Source: an uncultured Alphaproteobacteria bacterium (GTDB taxonomy: Bacteria > Pseudomonadota > Alphaproteobacteria > Caulobacterales > Caulobacteraceae). From it: DNA of 19,483 bases. The stretch's first letter is position 1, and every line of letters begins with the position of its first letter. The position numbers and the translations under genes were made by a program. Location of the stretch: contig CAIYSH010000173.1 of NCBI GenBank assembly GCA_903928755.1, positions 1-19,483 of the forward strand. Reading direction: 5' to 3'. This document shows positions 1 through 8,652 of the stretch, piece by piece. The notes under the pieces were generated by a model that worked only from the letters and a program-made list of their open reading frames with translations, was not told where the DNA came from and did no database searches.

Positions 1-1
1 C

Positions 2-619
2 CTGGGTGGATATCCCCCAGAGACCCTGGCAGAGGATCAAGATCTCACCCTCTCCGTCCAACTGGCGGGTTGGCGGGTTGAATTTGACCCTGAGGCTCGA
101 GCCTATACCGAGGCCCCAGATACTGTGGAAGGTTTGCTGAAGCAGAGGTTTCGATGGTCTTTCGGCACTTTACAATGTCTGTGGAAGCACAGATCAGCCT
201 TGTTTTCCCTTGAGCGCCCGATTCTTGGCTTTATCGCCCTACCGCAGATTTGGCTGTTCCAGATCTTTCTCACGGCCTTGGCACCCTTGGTCGATCTGGC
301 TGTTGTCTGGGGCATAGTCTCAAGCCTCTATGGTCGGCTGTCCCACCCTGTGGAGTGGTCGCCAGACAATCTCTGGCATCCTCTGTTCTATTGGGCCGCC
401 TTCATTTTCCTCGACCTCTCAGCCGGCGCGCTGGGTATGGCCCTGGAGCGCAGGGCACCCTGGCGGGACCTGGTCTGGCTACCGGCGCAGAGGTTCGGTT
501 ACCGCCAGCTGATGTATTATGTGGTTCTGAAATCCATAGACTCAGCCATCAGAGGCGCCCGGGTCGGCTGGGGTCGATTAGAGCGGCGCGGAACCGTGGG
601 CGTGGATCAGGCACAGTAG
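2..619 (+). CDS. Membrane family-2 glycosyltransferase, C-terminal part (5' partial)
   Basis: The reading frame is open from the first bases of the window, so the start lies upstream; about 205 residues are visible. Near the beginning sits EDQDL (bases 32-46), the acidic motif holding the probable catalytic base of processive GT2 enzymes such as BcsA, PgaC and HmsR. It is followed by QRFRW (143-157), the Q/RxxRW acceptor-binding motif. After this come hydrophobic stretches that look like three or four membrane segments (about 205-335, 385-440 and 500-540), and then a basic tail. The protein therefore probably polymerises or transfers a sugar from a nucleotide donor at the inner membrane, for an exopolysaccharide. 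Related alphaproteobacterial proteins are often fused to an N-terminal polysaccharide deacetylase, but that part is not visible here. Codon use (TTA, AGA, AGG, CGA) is less GC-biased than in sucC next door, which may mean separate acquisition. The substrate cannot be told. Confidence 0.8.
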   Translation: MGGYPPETLAEDQDLTLSVQLAGWRVEFDPEARAYTEAPDTVEGLLKQRFRWSFGTLQCLWKHRSALFSLERPILGFIALPQIWLFQIFLTALAPLVDLAVVWGIVSSLYGRLSHPVEWSPDNLWHPLFYWAAFIFLDLSAGALGMALERRAPWRDLVWLPAQRFGYRQLMYYVVLKSIDSAIRGARVGWGRLERRGTVGVDQAQ

Positions 620-649
620 CCTGTCCTAGGACACAGGCGAATTCTTCGC
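619..649 (+). other. Overlapping hairpins after the glycosyltransferase stop
   Basis: Starting at the last base of the TAG stop codon, GCCTGTCC (619-626) can pair with GGAC plus AGGC (629-632 and 635-638), leaving a two-base bulge. A second small hairpin, GCGAA/TTCGC (637-641 with 645-649), overlaps its right arm. No uridine run follows, so this is at best a weak or Rho-assisted end for the upstream transcript. Confidence 0.25.
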
Positions 650-680
650 GCAATCCGTGAAAAACACCCCCTGACAGCGG

Positions 681-710
681 TTGCCACTTTGCGGTGGGGC
701 GCCCTATAAG
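681..710 (+). promoter_or_regulatory. Candidate sigma-70-type promoter for sucC
   Basis: TTGCCA (681-686) and TATAAG (705-710) are separated by 18 bp, 53 bp upstream of the sucC ATG. Both hexamers are close to the bacterial consensus (4/6 and 5/6), and the site lies in the only gap ahead of the five TCA-cycle genes. It is the most likely start of their transcript. This is inferred from sequence only. Confidence 0.45.
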
Positions 711-763
711 CCGTCCCACTCGCCGATTGGGCGGGCCCTCAGACCGACGCGTTCTGCGACCTC

Positions 764-1963
764 ATGAACATACACGAACATCAAGCCAAGGCCGTCCTCT
801 CCGAGTTCGGCGTCGCCGTCCCTCGCGGCTATCCCGCATTCACCGCTGAAGAGGCGCGCAAGGCCGCCGAACAGCTGGGTGGACCTGTCTATGTCGTCAA
901 ATCCCAGATCCACGCGGGCGGCCGCGGCAAGGGTCGTTTTGAAGGCCTGGGCGATGACGCCAAGGGCGGTGTCCGGGTGGTCAAGTCCGTCGATGATGTG
1001 GCGACCAATGCGGCCGAAATGCTCGGCCGGGTTCTGGTGACCCATCAGACCGGTCCCAAGGGCAAGCAGGTCAACCGCCTCTACATCGAAGAGGGCGCAG
1101 CCATTGCCAAGGAATTCTATCTGTCCCTGCTGGTCGACCGTGAAACCAGCTGGGTCTCGGTGGTCGCCTCGACCGAGGGCGGCATGGATATCGAAACCGT
1201 CGCCCACGACACGCCGGAAAAGATCATCACCTTCAGCATCGACCCCGCCACGGGCGTCTGGCCTTTCCATGGCCGCACCCTGTCCAAGGCGCTTGGCCTC
1301 AGCGGCGACCTGGCCAAACAGGCCGCCAAGCTGCTGGGCCAGCTCTATACGGCCTTCGTGGCCAAGGACATGGCCATGCTGGAGATCAATCCGCTGATCG
1401 TCACCGAAGACGAGCAGTTGCGGGTCCTGGACGCCAAGGTCTCCTTCGACTCCAACGCCCTCTACCGGCATCCGGAAATCGTCGTGCTGCGGGACGAGAG
1501 CGAGGAAGATCCCAAGGAAATCGAGGCCTCCAAGTTTGACCTGTCCTATATCGCCCTGGACGGCGAAATCGGCTGCATGGTCAATGGTGCCGGCCTTGCC
1601 ATGGCGACCATGGACATCATCAAGCTCTATGGCGCAGAGCCCGCCAACTTCCTCGATGTGGGCGGCGGCGCTGATGAGGCCAAGGTGACGGCGGCCTTCA
1701 AGATCATCATGGCCGACCCCAATGTGAAGGGCATTCTGGTCAATATCTTTGGCGGCATCGCCCGTTGCGACATCCTCGCCAACGGCGTGGTCAATGCTGT
1801 CAAACAGGTTGGCCTGACCGTGCCCCTGGTGGTGCGCCTCGAAGGCACCAATGCGGAACTGGGCAAGAAGATCATCAATGAGAGCGGCCTCAATGTCATC
1901 GCGGCCAACGATCTCAGCGACGGTGCCGAGAAGATTGTGAAAGCCGTGCGGGAGCTCGCCTGA
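764..1963 (+). CDS. sucC: Succinyl-CoA synthetase, beta subunit
   Basis: This is the nucleotide-binding subunit of the enzyme that converts succinyl-CoA, Pi and ADP (or GDP) to succinate, CoA and ATP (GTP) in the TCA cycle; it works with SucD in the cytoplasm. The 399-residue protein is slightly longer than the 388-residue E. coli SucC. It opens with MNIHEHQAK, typical of the family, then an ATP-grasp fold with K46 and the glycine-rich GGRGKG loop (52-57). NPLIV lies in the metal-binding region, and GGIARCD, about 65 residues from the end, is the phosphate-binding power-helix motif of the CoA-ligase domain. No clear Shine-Dalgarno site precedes the ATG, but the start matches the family N-terminus exactly. 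The stop overlaps the sucD start by one base (TGATG), which suggests translational coupling and equal subunit supply. Unlike the arrangement in several relatives, mdh is not immediately upstream. Confidence 0.97.
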   Translation: MNIHEHQAKAVLSEFGVAVPRGYPAFTAEEARKAAEQLGGPVYVVKSQIHAGGRGKGRFEGLGDDAKGGVRVVKSVDDVATNAAEMLGRVLVTHQTGPKGKQVNRLYIEEGAAIAKEFYLSLLVDRETSWVSVVASTEGGMDIETVAHDTPEKIITFSIDPATGVWPFHGRTLSKALGLSGDLAKQAAKLLGQLYTAFVAKDMAMLEINPLIVTEDEQLRVLDAKVSFDSNALYRHPEIVVLRDESEEDPKEIEASKFDLSYIALDGEIGCMVNGAGLAMATMDIIKLYGAEPANFLDVGGGADEAKVTAAFKIIMADPNVKGILVNIFGGIARCDILANGVVNAVKQVGLTVPLVVRLEGTNAELGKKIINESGLNVIAANDLSDGAEKIVKAVRELA

Positions 1964-2841
1964 TGTCCATCCTGATTGGCAAAGAAACCCGCGTCATCTG
2001 CCAGGGCATTACCGGTGCCCAGGGCACCTTCCACTCCGAGCAGGCCATCGCCTATGGCACCAAGATGGTCGGCGGCGTGACGCCGGGCAAGGGCGGGACC
2101 ACCCACGTTGGTCTGCCTGTGTTCAACACGGTTGATGAAGCCGTGCGGCAAACGGGCGCAGACGCCAGCGTGATCTACGTGCCGCCTGCCTTCGCAGCCG
2201 ATTCCATCCTCGAGGCGATCGACGCTGAAATTCCCCTAGTCATCTGCATCACCGAGGGCATTCCGGTTGCCGACATGATCAAGGTGAAGCGGGCGCTTTC
2301 GGGGTCCAGGACCCGGTTGATCGGACCGAACTGCCCGGGCGTCCTGACGCCAGAGGCCTGCAAGATCGGGATCATGCCGGGAAATATCTTCAGGAAGGGC
2401 TCGGTCGGCGTTGTTTCGCGCTCTGGCACCCTGACCTATGAGGCGGTTTTCCAGACCACCCAGGTGGGTCTGGGGCAGAGCACCGCAGTCGGTATTGGTG
2501 GCGACCCTGTCAAGGGCACTGAGTTCATCGACATGCTCGACCTGTTCCTCAAGGACCCGGAAACGGAATCGATCATCATGATCGGTGAAATCGGCGGTTC
2601 CGCAGAAGAAGATGCTGCTGAGTTCATAAAGAATTCAGCAACTAAGAAGCCTATGGTCGGGTTCATTGCGGGACGCACCGCGCCGCCTGGTCGGCGCATG
2701 GGTCACGCAGGGGCGATCATCTCGGGCGGCAAGGGCGGTGCCGAGGACAAGATCGCAGCGATGGAAGCCGCTGGTATCCGCGTTTCTCCGTCGCCGGCGA
2801 AACTTGGGGAAACCCTCCTCGACGTCCTCAAGGGCCGTTGA
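1963..2841 (+). CDS. sucD: Succinyl-CoA synthetase, alpha subunit
   Basis: This subunit binds CoA and carries the phosphohistidine of succinyl-CoA synthetase. The 292-residue length fits the family (E. coli 289). The N-terminal Rossmann CoA-binding domain shows GITGAQGTFHSEQA and the GGVTPGKGG loop. IGPNCPGV and VSRSGTLTYE begin the ligase domain, and MGHAGAI holds the catalytic histidine H248 (base 2704), equivalent to E. coli H246. The ATG overlaps the sucC stop by one base, so the two are very probably co-translated. A short stretch around 2600-2660 is locally poorer in GC, with ATA, TCA and ACT codons, but the reading frame and family residues are intact. Identity is certain at family level. 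Confidence 0.97.
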   Translation: MSILIGKETRVICQGITGAQGTFHSEQAIAYGTKMVGGVTPGKGGTTHVGLPVFNTVDEAVRQTGADASVIYVPPAFAADSILEAIDAEIPLVICITEGIPVADMIKVKRALSGSRTRLIGPNCPGVLTPEACKIGIMPGNIFRKGSVGVVSRSGTLTYEAVFQTTQVGLGQSTAVGIGGDPVKGTEFIDMLDLFLKDPETESIIMIGEIGGSAEEDAAEFIKNSATKKPMVGFIAGRTAPPGRRMGHAGAIISGGKGGAEDKIAAMEAAGIRVSPSPAKLGETLLDVLKGR

Positions 2842-2857
2842 GGTCAACTTAACCGTA

Positions 2858-2872
2858 GAGCGGTCCGCGCTC
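2858..2872 (+). other. Small hairpin in the sucD-sucA gap
   Basis: GAGCG (2858-2862) and CGCTC (2868-2872) form a five-base stem with a five-base loop. An alternative stem, GCGG/CCGC, lies inside it. GGCTTTGTTG follows, which is not a true uridine tract. It could weakly attenuate transcription or protect the mRNA end between the synthetase and dehydrogenase genes; it may also be chance in a GC-rich gap. Confidence 0.25.
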
Positions 2873-2911
2873 GGCTTTGTTGCTCCGCGGCCCCTTCTGG
2901 AAGCGGACGAC

Positions 2912-5878
2912 ATGGCTGACGACGCGGGCATCATCAACGACATCATGACGGAAACCTCTTTCCTCTACGGAGGCAATGCAGGTTTCATCGAGGATCTCTA
3001 TGCCCGTTGGGCGGCGGATCCGACCTCGGTCGAGCCGTCCTGGCAGGCCTTTTTCCGGTCCCTGCCTGACCGTCTGGAAGTTGCCCAGGCATCTGCAGCG
3101 CGTCCTTCCTGGACGGCCCGGTCCGCACCTTCGGCCCGGCCCGACTGGCTCTCGGCCCTGGACGGCATGTGGCCAGCGGTAGAGGCCAAGCTGGGTGCCA
3201 AGATCGTTGAGCGCGCGGTGGATGTGCCATCGGTTGCCCCGACCAGTGAAGCCCTGCGTGCCGCCACCCTGGATTCCCTGCGCGCCATCATGATGATCCG
3301 GGCCTACCGGATGCGCGGCCACCTGCGGGCCAATCTAGATCCCCTGGGAATTGCCATTCCTGAGGGTGACGCCAGCGAACTGGACCCGTCATCCTATGGG
3401 TTCACGGAGTCCGACTACGACCGCACCATCTTCCTGGACCATGTCCTGGGGATGGAGACCGGCACGATCCGGGAAATCCTGGCCATTCTCAAGCGGACCT
3501 ACTGCGCTGACATCGGCGTGCAGTACATGCACATTTCCGATCCCCAGCAGAAGGCCTGGCTGCAACAGCGGATCGAGGGCCGCGACAAGGAAATCACCTT
3601 CACCAAGGAGGGCAAGGTCGCCATCCTGAAGAAGCTGATCGAGGCAGAGGGCTTTGAGAAATTCCTCGCCAAGCGATTCCCGGGAACAAAGCGGTTCGGG
3701 CTGGATGGCGGGGAAGCTGCTGTTCCGGCTCTGGAGCAGATCATCAAGCGCGGTGGCGCTCTTGGCGTCCGGGACATCATCATCGGCATGCCGCACCGGG
3801 GACGCCTGAACGTCCTGGCGGCGGTCATGGCCAAGCCCTATCAGGTCATCTTCCATGAGTTCCAGGGCGGCACTTCCCTGCCGTCAGACGTCGAGGGCTC
3901 GGGCGATGTGAAGTATCACATGGGTGCCAGCTCGGACCGGAGTTTTGACGGGAATTCCGTCCACCTGTCCCTGACGGCCAATCCCTCCCACCTGGAAATC
4001 GTCAATCCGGTGGTCCTGGGCAAGGCCCGGGCCAAGCAGGCCTTTGCCCTTCGGGAAAGTGCCGAGGCCGGTCGTCATCACGTTCTGCCCCTGCTGATGC
4101 ACGGAGATGCAGCATTTGCCGGTCAGGGTGTGGTTGCGGAATGCTTCGCCATTTCCGGGACCAAGGGCTATCGCACCGGCGGGACCATCCACTTCATCGT
4201 CAACAACCAGATCGGCTTCACCACGGCCCCGAAATATTCACGGTCGTCGCCATATCCTTCGGATGTGGCCCTGATGGTCGAGGCCCCGATCTTCCACGTG
4301 AACGGTGATGATCCGGAAGCCACCGTCTATGTCGCCAAGGTCGCGACGGAATTCCGCCAGAAATTCGGCAAGGACGTCGTCATCGACATGTTCTGCTATC
4401 GCCGCTTCGGTCACAACGAAGGCGATGATCCGACCATGACCTCGCCCTTGATGTACAGGAAGATCAAGGACCATCCGACAACCCGTGAGATCTACAGCCG
4501 AAAACTGGTGGCCGAGGGGGTCGTGTCCCAGACAGAGCTGGATACCTGGATTTCGGACTTCGAGCAGTTCCTGGATGCCGAGTTCGAGGCCGGCAAGGTT
4601 TACAAGGCCGACAAGGCCGACTGGCTCGACGGGAAATGGGCCGGACTGGCCCTTCCCGAAGGCGACGACCGCCGCGGCGAAACCTCCGCGCGACTTGAGA
4701 AACTGGTCAGCCTTGGTCAGAAGATCACCGAAATTCCGTCCCATCTGGATGTCCACAAGAATGTCCGGCGGGTCATCGAGGCCCGGCGGACGGCCATAGA
4801 GATTGGGGAAGGCCTGGACTGGGCGACGGGTGAACACCTCGCCTTTGCGACCCTGCTGGATGAGGGCTTCCCGGTCCGTCTGGCGGGTCAGGACAGCGTC
4901 CGGGGCACATTTACCCAGCGCCATTGCGACCTCATCGACCAGTCCACCGAAGAGCACTACACCATGCTCTCCAACCTCCGCCCCGGTCAGGCCCATTTCG
5001 AGGTCATCGATTCCCCGCTCTCGGAAGAGGCGGTGCTGGGCTTTGAGTACGGATTTTCCCTTGCCGATCCCAAAACCCTGACCCTCTGGGAAGGCCAGTT
5101 CGGCGACTTTGCCAATGGTGCCCAGGTGGTCATTGACCAGTTCATCACCTCAGGTGAACGCAAGTGGTTGCGGATGAGCGGGCTCGTCCTGCTCCTGCCG
5201 CACGGCTATGAAGGCCAGGGCCCCGAACATTCCTCGGCCCGTCTCGAGCGCTTCCTGCAGCTGTGTGCAGAAGACAACATGCAGGTGGTCAACTGCACGA
5301 CCCCGGCCAATTATTTCCATGTCCTTCGTCGCCAGATGCGGCGGGAATTCCGCAAACCCCTGGTCGTCATGACGCCCAAGTCGCTCCTGCGACACAAGAA
5401 GGCGACCTCCCGGCTGGTGGAACTGGCTGAAGGTTCGTCCTTCCACCGGGTGCTGCACGATGATGCCGAGCGGGGCCAGAACACCAAGATCGAACTGGCC
5501 GCCCCCGACAAGATCCGTCGGGTCGTGCTCTGCTCCGGCAAGGTCTATTATGACCTGCTGGAATCCCGCGAAGAGCGTGGCATCGATGATGTCTATCTGA
5601 TGCGCCTGGAGCAGTTCTATCCCTGGCCGGTCAAGTCCCTGTCTACGGAACTGTCGCGCTTTCCCAATGCTGAACTGGTCTGGTGTCAGGAAGAGCCGAA
5701 GAACATGGGCGGCTGGACCTTTGTCGACCCCTGGCTGGAACTCACCCTGGATCGCCTGAAGATCAAGGCCAAGCGCGCCCGCTATGTCGGTCGCCCGGCC
5801 TCGGCCTCGACCGCGGCTGGCCAGATGAGCCGCCACCAGAAGGAACTGCAAGCCTTCCTCAACGACGCCTTCGCCTGA
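2912..5878 (+). CDS. sucA: 2-oxoglutarate dehydrogenase E1 component
   Basis: SucA is the thiamin-diphosphate decarboxylase that starts conversion of 2-oxoglutarate to succinyl-CoA and reductively succinylates the lipoyl group of SucB. The start chosen gives 988 residues, close to other alphaproteobacterial E1o proteins and longer than E. coli's 933. The frame stays open upstream to 2666 inside sucD, but ATG 2912 has GGAAG eight bases ahead and begins the conserved region ending in SFLYGGNAGFIEDLY. Motifs seen are MPHRGRLNVL (from residue 293), HGDAAFAGQG (397), VNNQIGFTT (N431 with the GD pair for ThDP-Mg binding), RRFGHNEGDDP (H501), GQDSVRGTFTQRH, and LLPHGYEGQGPEHSSARLERFLQ near the C-terminus. 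A proline/alanine-rich linker follows the first 50 residues, which in this family bind the E2 core. It sits 70 bp after sucD and 39 bp before sucB, in one apparent operon. Confidence 0.97.
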   Translation: MADDAGIINDIMTETSFLYGGNAGFIEDLYARWAADPTSVEPSWQAFFRSLPDRLEVAQASAARPSWTARSAPSARPDWLSALDGMWPAVEAKLGAKIVERAVDVPSVAPTSEALRAATLDSLRAIMMIRAYRMRGHLRANLDPLGIAIPEGDASELDPSSYGFTESDYDRTIFLDHVLGMETGTIREILAILKRTYCADIGVQYMHISDPQQKAWLQQRIEGRDKEITFTKEGKVAILKKLIEAEGFEKFLAKRFPGTKRFGLDGGEAAVPALEQIIKRGGALGVRDIIIGMPHRGRLNVLAAVMAKPYQVIFHEFQGGTSLPSDVEGSGDVKYHMGASSDRSFDGNSVHLSLTANPSHLEIVNPVVLGKARAKQAFALRESAEAGRHHVLPLLMHGDAAFAGQGVVAECFAISGTKGYRTGGTIHFIVNNQIGFTTAPKYSRSSPYPSDVALMVEAPIFHVNGDDPEATVYVAKVATEFRQKFGKDVVIDMFCYRRFGHNEGDDPTMTSPLMYRKIKDHPTTREIYSRKLVAEGVVSQTELDTWISDFEQFLDAEFEAGKVYKADKADWLDGKWAGLALPEGDDRRGETSARLEKLVSLGQKITEIPSHLDVHKNVRRVIEARRTAIEIGEGLDWATGEHLAFATLLDEGFPVRLAGQDSVRGTFTQRHCDLIDQSTEEHYTMLSNLRPGQAHFEVIDSPLSEEAVLGFEYGFSLADPKTLTLWEGQFGDFANGAQVVIDQFITSGERKWLRMSGLVLLLPHGYEGQGPEHSSARLERFLQLCAEDNMQVVNCTTPANYFHVLRRQMRREFRKPLVVMTPKSLLRHKKATSRLVELAEGSSFHRVLHDDAERGQNTKIELAAPDKIRRVVLCSGKVYYDLLESREERGIDDVYLMRLEQFYPWPVKSLSTELSRFPNAELVWCQEEPKNMGGWTFVDPWLELTLDRLKIKAKRARYVGRPASASTAAGQMSRHQKELQAFLNDAFA

Positions 5879-5917
5879 TCCCCCCCTCCCCCTCAGAAGA
5901 GACAGAAAGCATCACCT

Positions 5918-7123
5918 ATGGCCGACATCATGACCCCCGCGCTCGGCGAGTCCGTCTCCGAAGCGACGGTGGCGCGCTGGACGAAAAAGCCGGGTGACGC
6001 GGTGCGCAAGGATGAAATCCTTGTGGAGCTGGAAACCGACAAGGTCAGTCTGGAAGTCGCGGCCCCGGCCGACGGTGTGCTTGAGTCCATCTCTGCCGAA
6101 GAGGGTGCGACGGTCGAGCCCGGTGCCGTGCTGGGTCATCTGACGGAAGGCCCGGCTGTCGCCAGACCAGCTGCCAACGTCCCGGAGCCCAAGGCTGAAA
6201 CCCCGGCACCCGTTGTTGCCGCAGCTGAGCCAGCCGCCAAGGCTGCTGCGCCGCTGGCGCCTTCCGCCCAGCGGATTGTGGCGGAGAACAAGCTCGATGC
6301 CGCAGCCATTGCCGGTTCCGGCAAGGACGGACGTGTGACCAAGGGTGATGCCCTGGCCGCCCTTGAGGCACGCGCCTCGGCCCCTGTGGCACCTGTGATG
6401 CCGGCTGCCCCGCGGGAGACCCACGCCCGGGAAGAGCGGGTCCGCATGTCCCGTCTGCGCCAGACCATTGCCCGCCGCCTGAAGGAGGCCCAGACCAACG
6501 CGGCCATGCTGACGACCTTCAATGAAGTCGACATGTCTGCGGTCATGGCGCTGCGGAATGCCTACAAGGACGTTTTCGAAAAGACCCATGGCGTGAAGCT
6601 GGGCTTCATGAGCTTCTTCGTCAGGGCCTGTATCCATGGCCTGAAGCATGTCCCCGAGGTCAATGCCGAGATCGATGGCCAGGACCTGATCTACAAGAAC
6701 CATTATGACATCGGGGTCGCTGTCGGTACCGACCGTGGCCTCGTGGTCCCGGTTCTGAGGGACGCCGACGTCCTGACCCTGGCCGGGGTCGAAAAAGGCA
6801 TTGGTGCCCTTGGCAAGAAGGCCCGTGATGGAGCCCTGGCCATGGATGATCTGCAGGGCGGCACATTCACCATTTCCAATGGCGGTGTCTATGGCTCGCT
6901 GATGTCAACGCCGATCCTCAATGCGCCCCAGTCCGGCATTCTGGGCATGCACAAGATCCAGGATCGGCCCATGGCGGTTGGCGGGCAGGTTGTCATCCGT
7001 CCGATGATGTATCTTGCGCTCAGCTATGATCACCGGATTGTCGATGGTCAGGGGGCCGTGACCTTCCTGGTCAAGGTCAAGGAAGCCATCGAAGATCCCC
7101 AGCGCCTGCTGCTGGACATCTGA
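5918..7123 (+). CDS. sucB: 2-oxoglutarate dehydrogenase E2, dihydrolipoyl succinyltransferase
   Basis: This is the core of the 2-oxoglutarate dehydrogenase complex; it passes the succinyl group from lipoyl-lysine to CoA. The 401 residues fall into the standard modules. The lipoyl domain spans about 1-78, with K42 in ETDKVSLEV as the attachment lysine. A flexible Ala/Pro-rich linker runs from about 79 to 114. The peripheral-subunit-binding domain spans about 115-150 (SAQRIVAENKLD, GSGKDGRVTKGD). The catalytic domain spans about 170-401 and ends in DHRIVDG with H372, the CoA-dependent acyltransferase histidine. A single lipoyl domain and the E2o-like sequence favour succinyl- over acetyltransferase, as does the neighbour sucA. 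AGAAAG eight bases before the ATG is a modest ribosome site, and the gap from sucA carries a long pyrimidine tract (about 5880-5893). Confidence 0.97.
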   Translation: MADIMTPALGESVSEATVARWTKKPGDAVRKDEILVELETDKVSLEVAAPADGVLESISAEEGATVEPGAVLGHLTEGPAVARPAANVPEPKAETPAPVVAAAEPAAKAAAPLAPSAQRIVAENKLDAAAIAGSGKDGRVTKGDALAALEARASAPVAPVMPAAPRETHAREERVRMSRLRQTIARRLKEAQTNAAMLTTFNEVDMSAVMALRNAYKDVFEKTHGVKLGFMSFFVRACIHGLKHVPEVNAEIDGQDLIYKNHYDIGVAVGTDRGLVVPVLRDADVLTLAGVEKGIGALGKKARDGALAMDDLQGGTFTISNGGVYGSLMSTPILNAPQSGILGMHKIQDRPMAVGGQVVIRPMMYLALSYDHRIVDGQGAVTFLVKVKEAIEDPQRLLLDI

Positions 7124-7170
7124 CCGCCGCGATCCGCACTCCACACTCAGCCGGGAAGGCTAGGACTGAA

Positions 7171-8568
7171 ATGGCCCAATACGACGTCGTCATCATCGGG
7201 GGCGGTCCCGGCGGTTATAATGCTGCGATCCGTGCAGGCCAGCTGGGCCTGAAGACCGCCCTGGTCGAAAAGAACCCCACCCTTGGGGGCACCTGCCTCA
7301 ATGTTGGCTGCATGCCCTCCAAGGCACTGCTGCATGCTTCGGAAATGTTCGAGGCGGCAGGCAAGGACTTCGCCCACCTGGGCATTGAGGTCACCCCCAG
7401 GCTGAACCTGCCCCAGATGATGGGACAGAAGGCGGAATCGGTCCTGGCCCTGACCAAGGGGATCGAGTTCCTGATGAAGAAGAACAAGATCGACTGGATC
7501 AAGGGCTACGGAAAGCTGGCCGGTCCGGGCAAGGTTGAGGTCACCGGCGAAGACGGCGCGGTCACCGTCCTCGAAGCGAAGAACACGGTCATCGCCACGG
7601 GCTCGGAGCCTTCCGGCCTGCCCGGCGTCACGGTCGACCAGAAGCGCATTGTTGACTCCACGGGCGCCCTCTCCCTGCCGGAGGTGCCCAAGCATCTCGT
7701 GGTGATCGGCGCCGGAATCATCGGCCTGGAGCTGGGCTCGGTCTGGCGTCGCCTGGGTGCCCAGGTGACCGTGGTCGAGTTCCTCGACCGCATCACGCCT
7801 GGCATGGATACCGACACCGCCAAGACCTTCCAGCGGGGCCTGACCAAACAGGGCATGACCTTCAAGCTGGGCTCCAAGGTTACGGGCGCCAAGGCGTCTG
7901 CGACGGGCGTCGAGGTGACGGTCGAGCCTGTGGCTGGCGGCGCCGCCGAGACCGTGAGCGCTGACTATGTCCTGCTGGCCATCGGCCGCCGCGCCTTCAC
8001 CGAAGGCCTGGGCCTTGAGAGCGTCGGCATTGTTCCCGACAAGCGCGGGGTCATCGACACGGACCACTTCCGCACGACCGCCCCCGGCGTCTGGGCCATT
8101 GGTGACGTCATTCATGGTCCCATGCTGGCCCACAAGGCCGAAGAGGATGCCGTCGCCTGTATTGAGTTCATCGCCGGCAAGGTCGGGCATGTGGACTACA
8201 ATCTGGTGCCCAGCGTCGTCTATACCGCCCCGGAAGTGGCCTGGGTCGGCCAGACCGAGGAGCAGCTCAAGGCCGCCGGGGTCGCCTACAAGGTCGGCAA
8301 GTTCCCCTTCTCGGCCAACAGCCGCGCCAAGATCAATCATGAGACCGAAGGCTTTGCCAAGGTCCTGGCCGACGCGAAGACCGACGAAATCCTCGGCGTC
8401 CACATCATCGGGCCCCAGGCCGGAGAGCTGATCGGTGAATACTGTGTCGCCATGGCGTTCAGGGCGGCCAGTGAAGACATTGCCCGAACCTGCCACCCCC
8501 ACCCCACGCGCTCGGAAGCCGGTCGTCAGGCGGCCATGGGCGTCGAGGGCTGGACCATGCAGTCCTGA
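7171..8568 (+). CDS. lpdA: Dihydrolipoyl dehydrogenase (E3)
   Basis: This FAD flavoenzyme reoxidises dihydrolipoamide of the E2 component with NAD+ and completes the 2-oxoglutarate dehydrogenase complex. The 465 residues match the family. GGGPGGYNAA (10-19) binds FAD. GGTCLNVGCMPSK contains the redox disulfide C42-C47. VVIGAGIIGLELGS with VTVVEF is the NAD-binding Rossmann motif. AIGDVIHGPMLAHKAEEDA is the second FAD motif. HPHPTRSE gives the C-terminal catalytic pair H444 and E449. No lipoyl domain is fused at the N-terminus, unlike some pyruvate dehydrogenase E3 proteins. AGGA five bases upstream supports this ATG, 47 bp after sucB. It is the last gene of the cluster. The 84 bp to the convergent xerC contain no strong terminator hairpin that I could find. 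Confidence 0.97.
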   Translation: MAQYDVVIIGGGPGGYNAAIRAGQLGLKTALVEKNPTLGGTCLNVGCMPSKALLHASEMFEAAGKDFAHLGIEVTPRLNLPQMMGQKAESVLALTKGIEFLMKKNKIDWIKGYGKLAGPGKVEVTGEDGAVTVLEAKNTVIATGSEPSGLPGVTVDQKRIVDSTGALSLPEVPKHLVVIGAGIIGLELGSVWRRLGAQVTVVEFLDRITPGMDTDTAKTFQRGLTKQGMTFKLGSKVTGAKASATGVEVTVEPVAGGAAETVSADYVLLAIGRRAFTEGLGLESVGIVPDKRGVIDTDHFRTTAPGVWAIGDVIHGPMLAHKAEEDAVACIEFIAGKVGHVDYNLVPSVVYTAPEVAWVGQTEEQLKAAGVAYKVGKFPFSANSRAKINHETEGFAKVLADAKTDEILGVHIIGPQAGELIGEYCVAMAFRAASEDIARTCHPHPTRSEAGRQAAMGVEGWTMQS

Positions 8569-8652
8569 TCCTGAGGCCCGCGGTCTGGGTCTGACTTTCC
8601 TTCACCGCCTTGATGTCGTGCGATAGCCGGATGGCAAATCCCCTCCACCATG

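Noticed and set aside
704..1471. A 255-codon open frame antisense to the start of sucC.
   Set aside because: Same reason: sucC on the plus strand has complete family motifs, and the antisense protein is low-complexity in G, D and H without recognisable domains.
2666..2911. A longer sucA form starting inside sucD.
   Set aside because: The added 82 residues are translated from sucD in another frame and are not E1-like; ATG 2912 has a good ribosome site and family-like first residues.
7147..8502. A 451-codon open frame antisense to lpdA.
   Set aside because: It mirrors the lpdA codons, has no family motifs, and such long antisense frames are expected in GC-rich genes with strong third-position bias.
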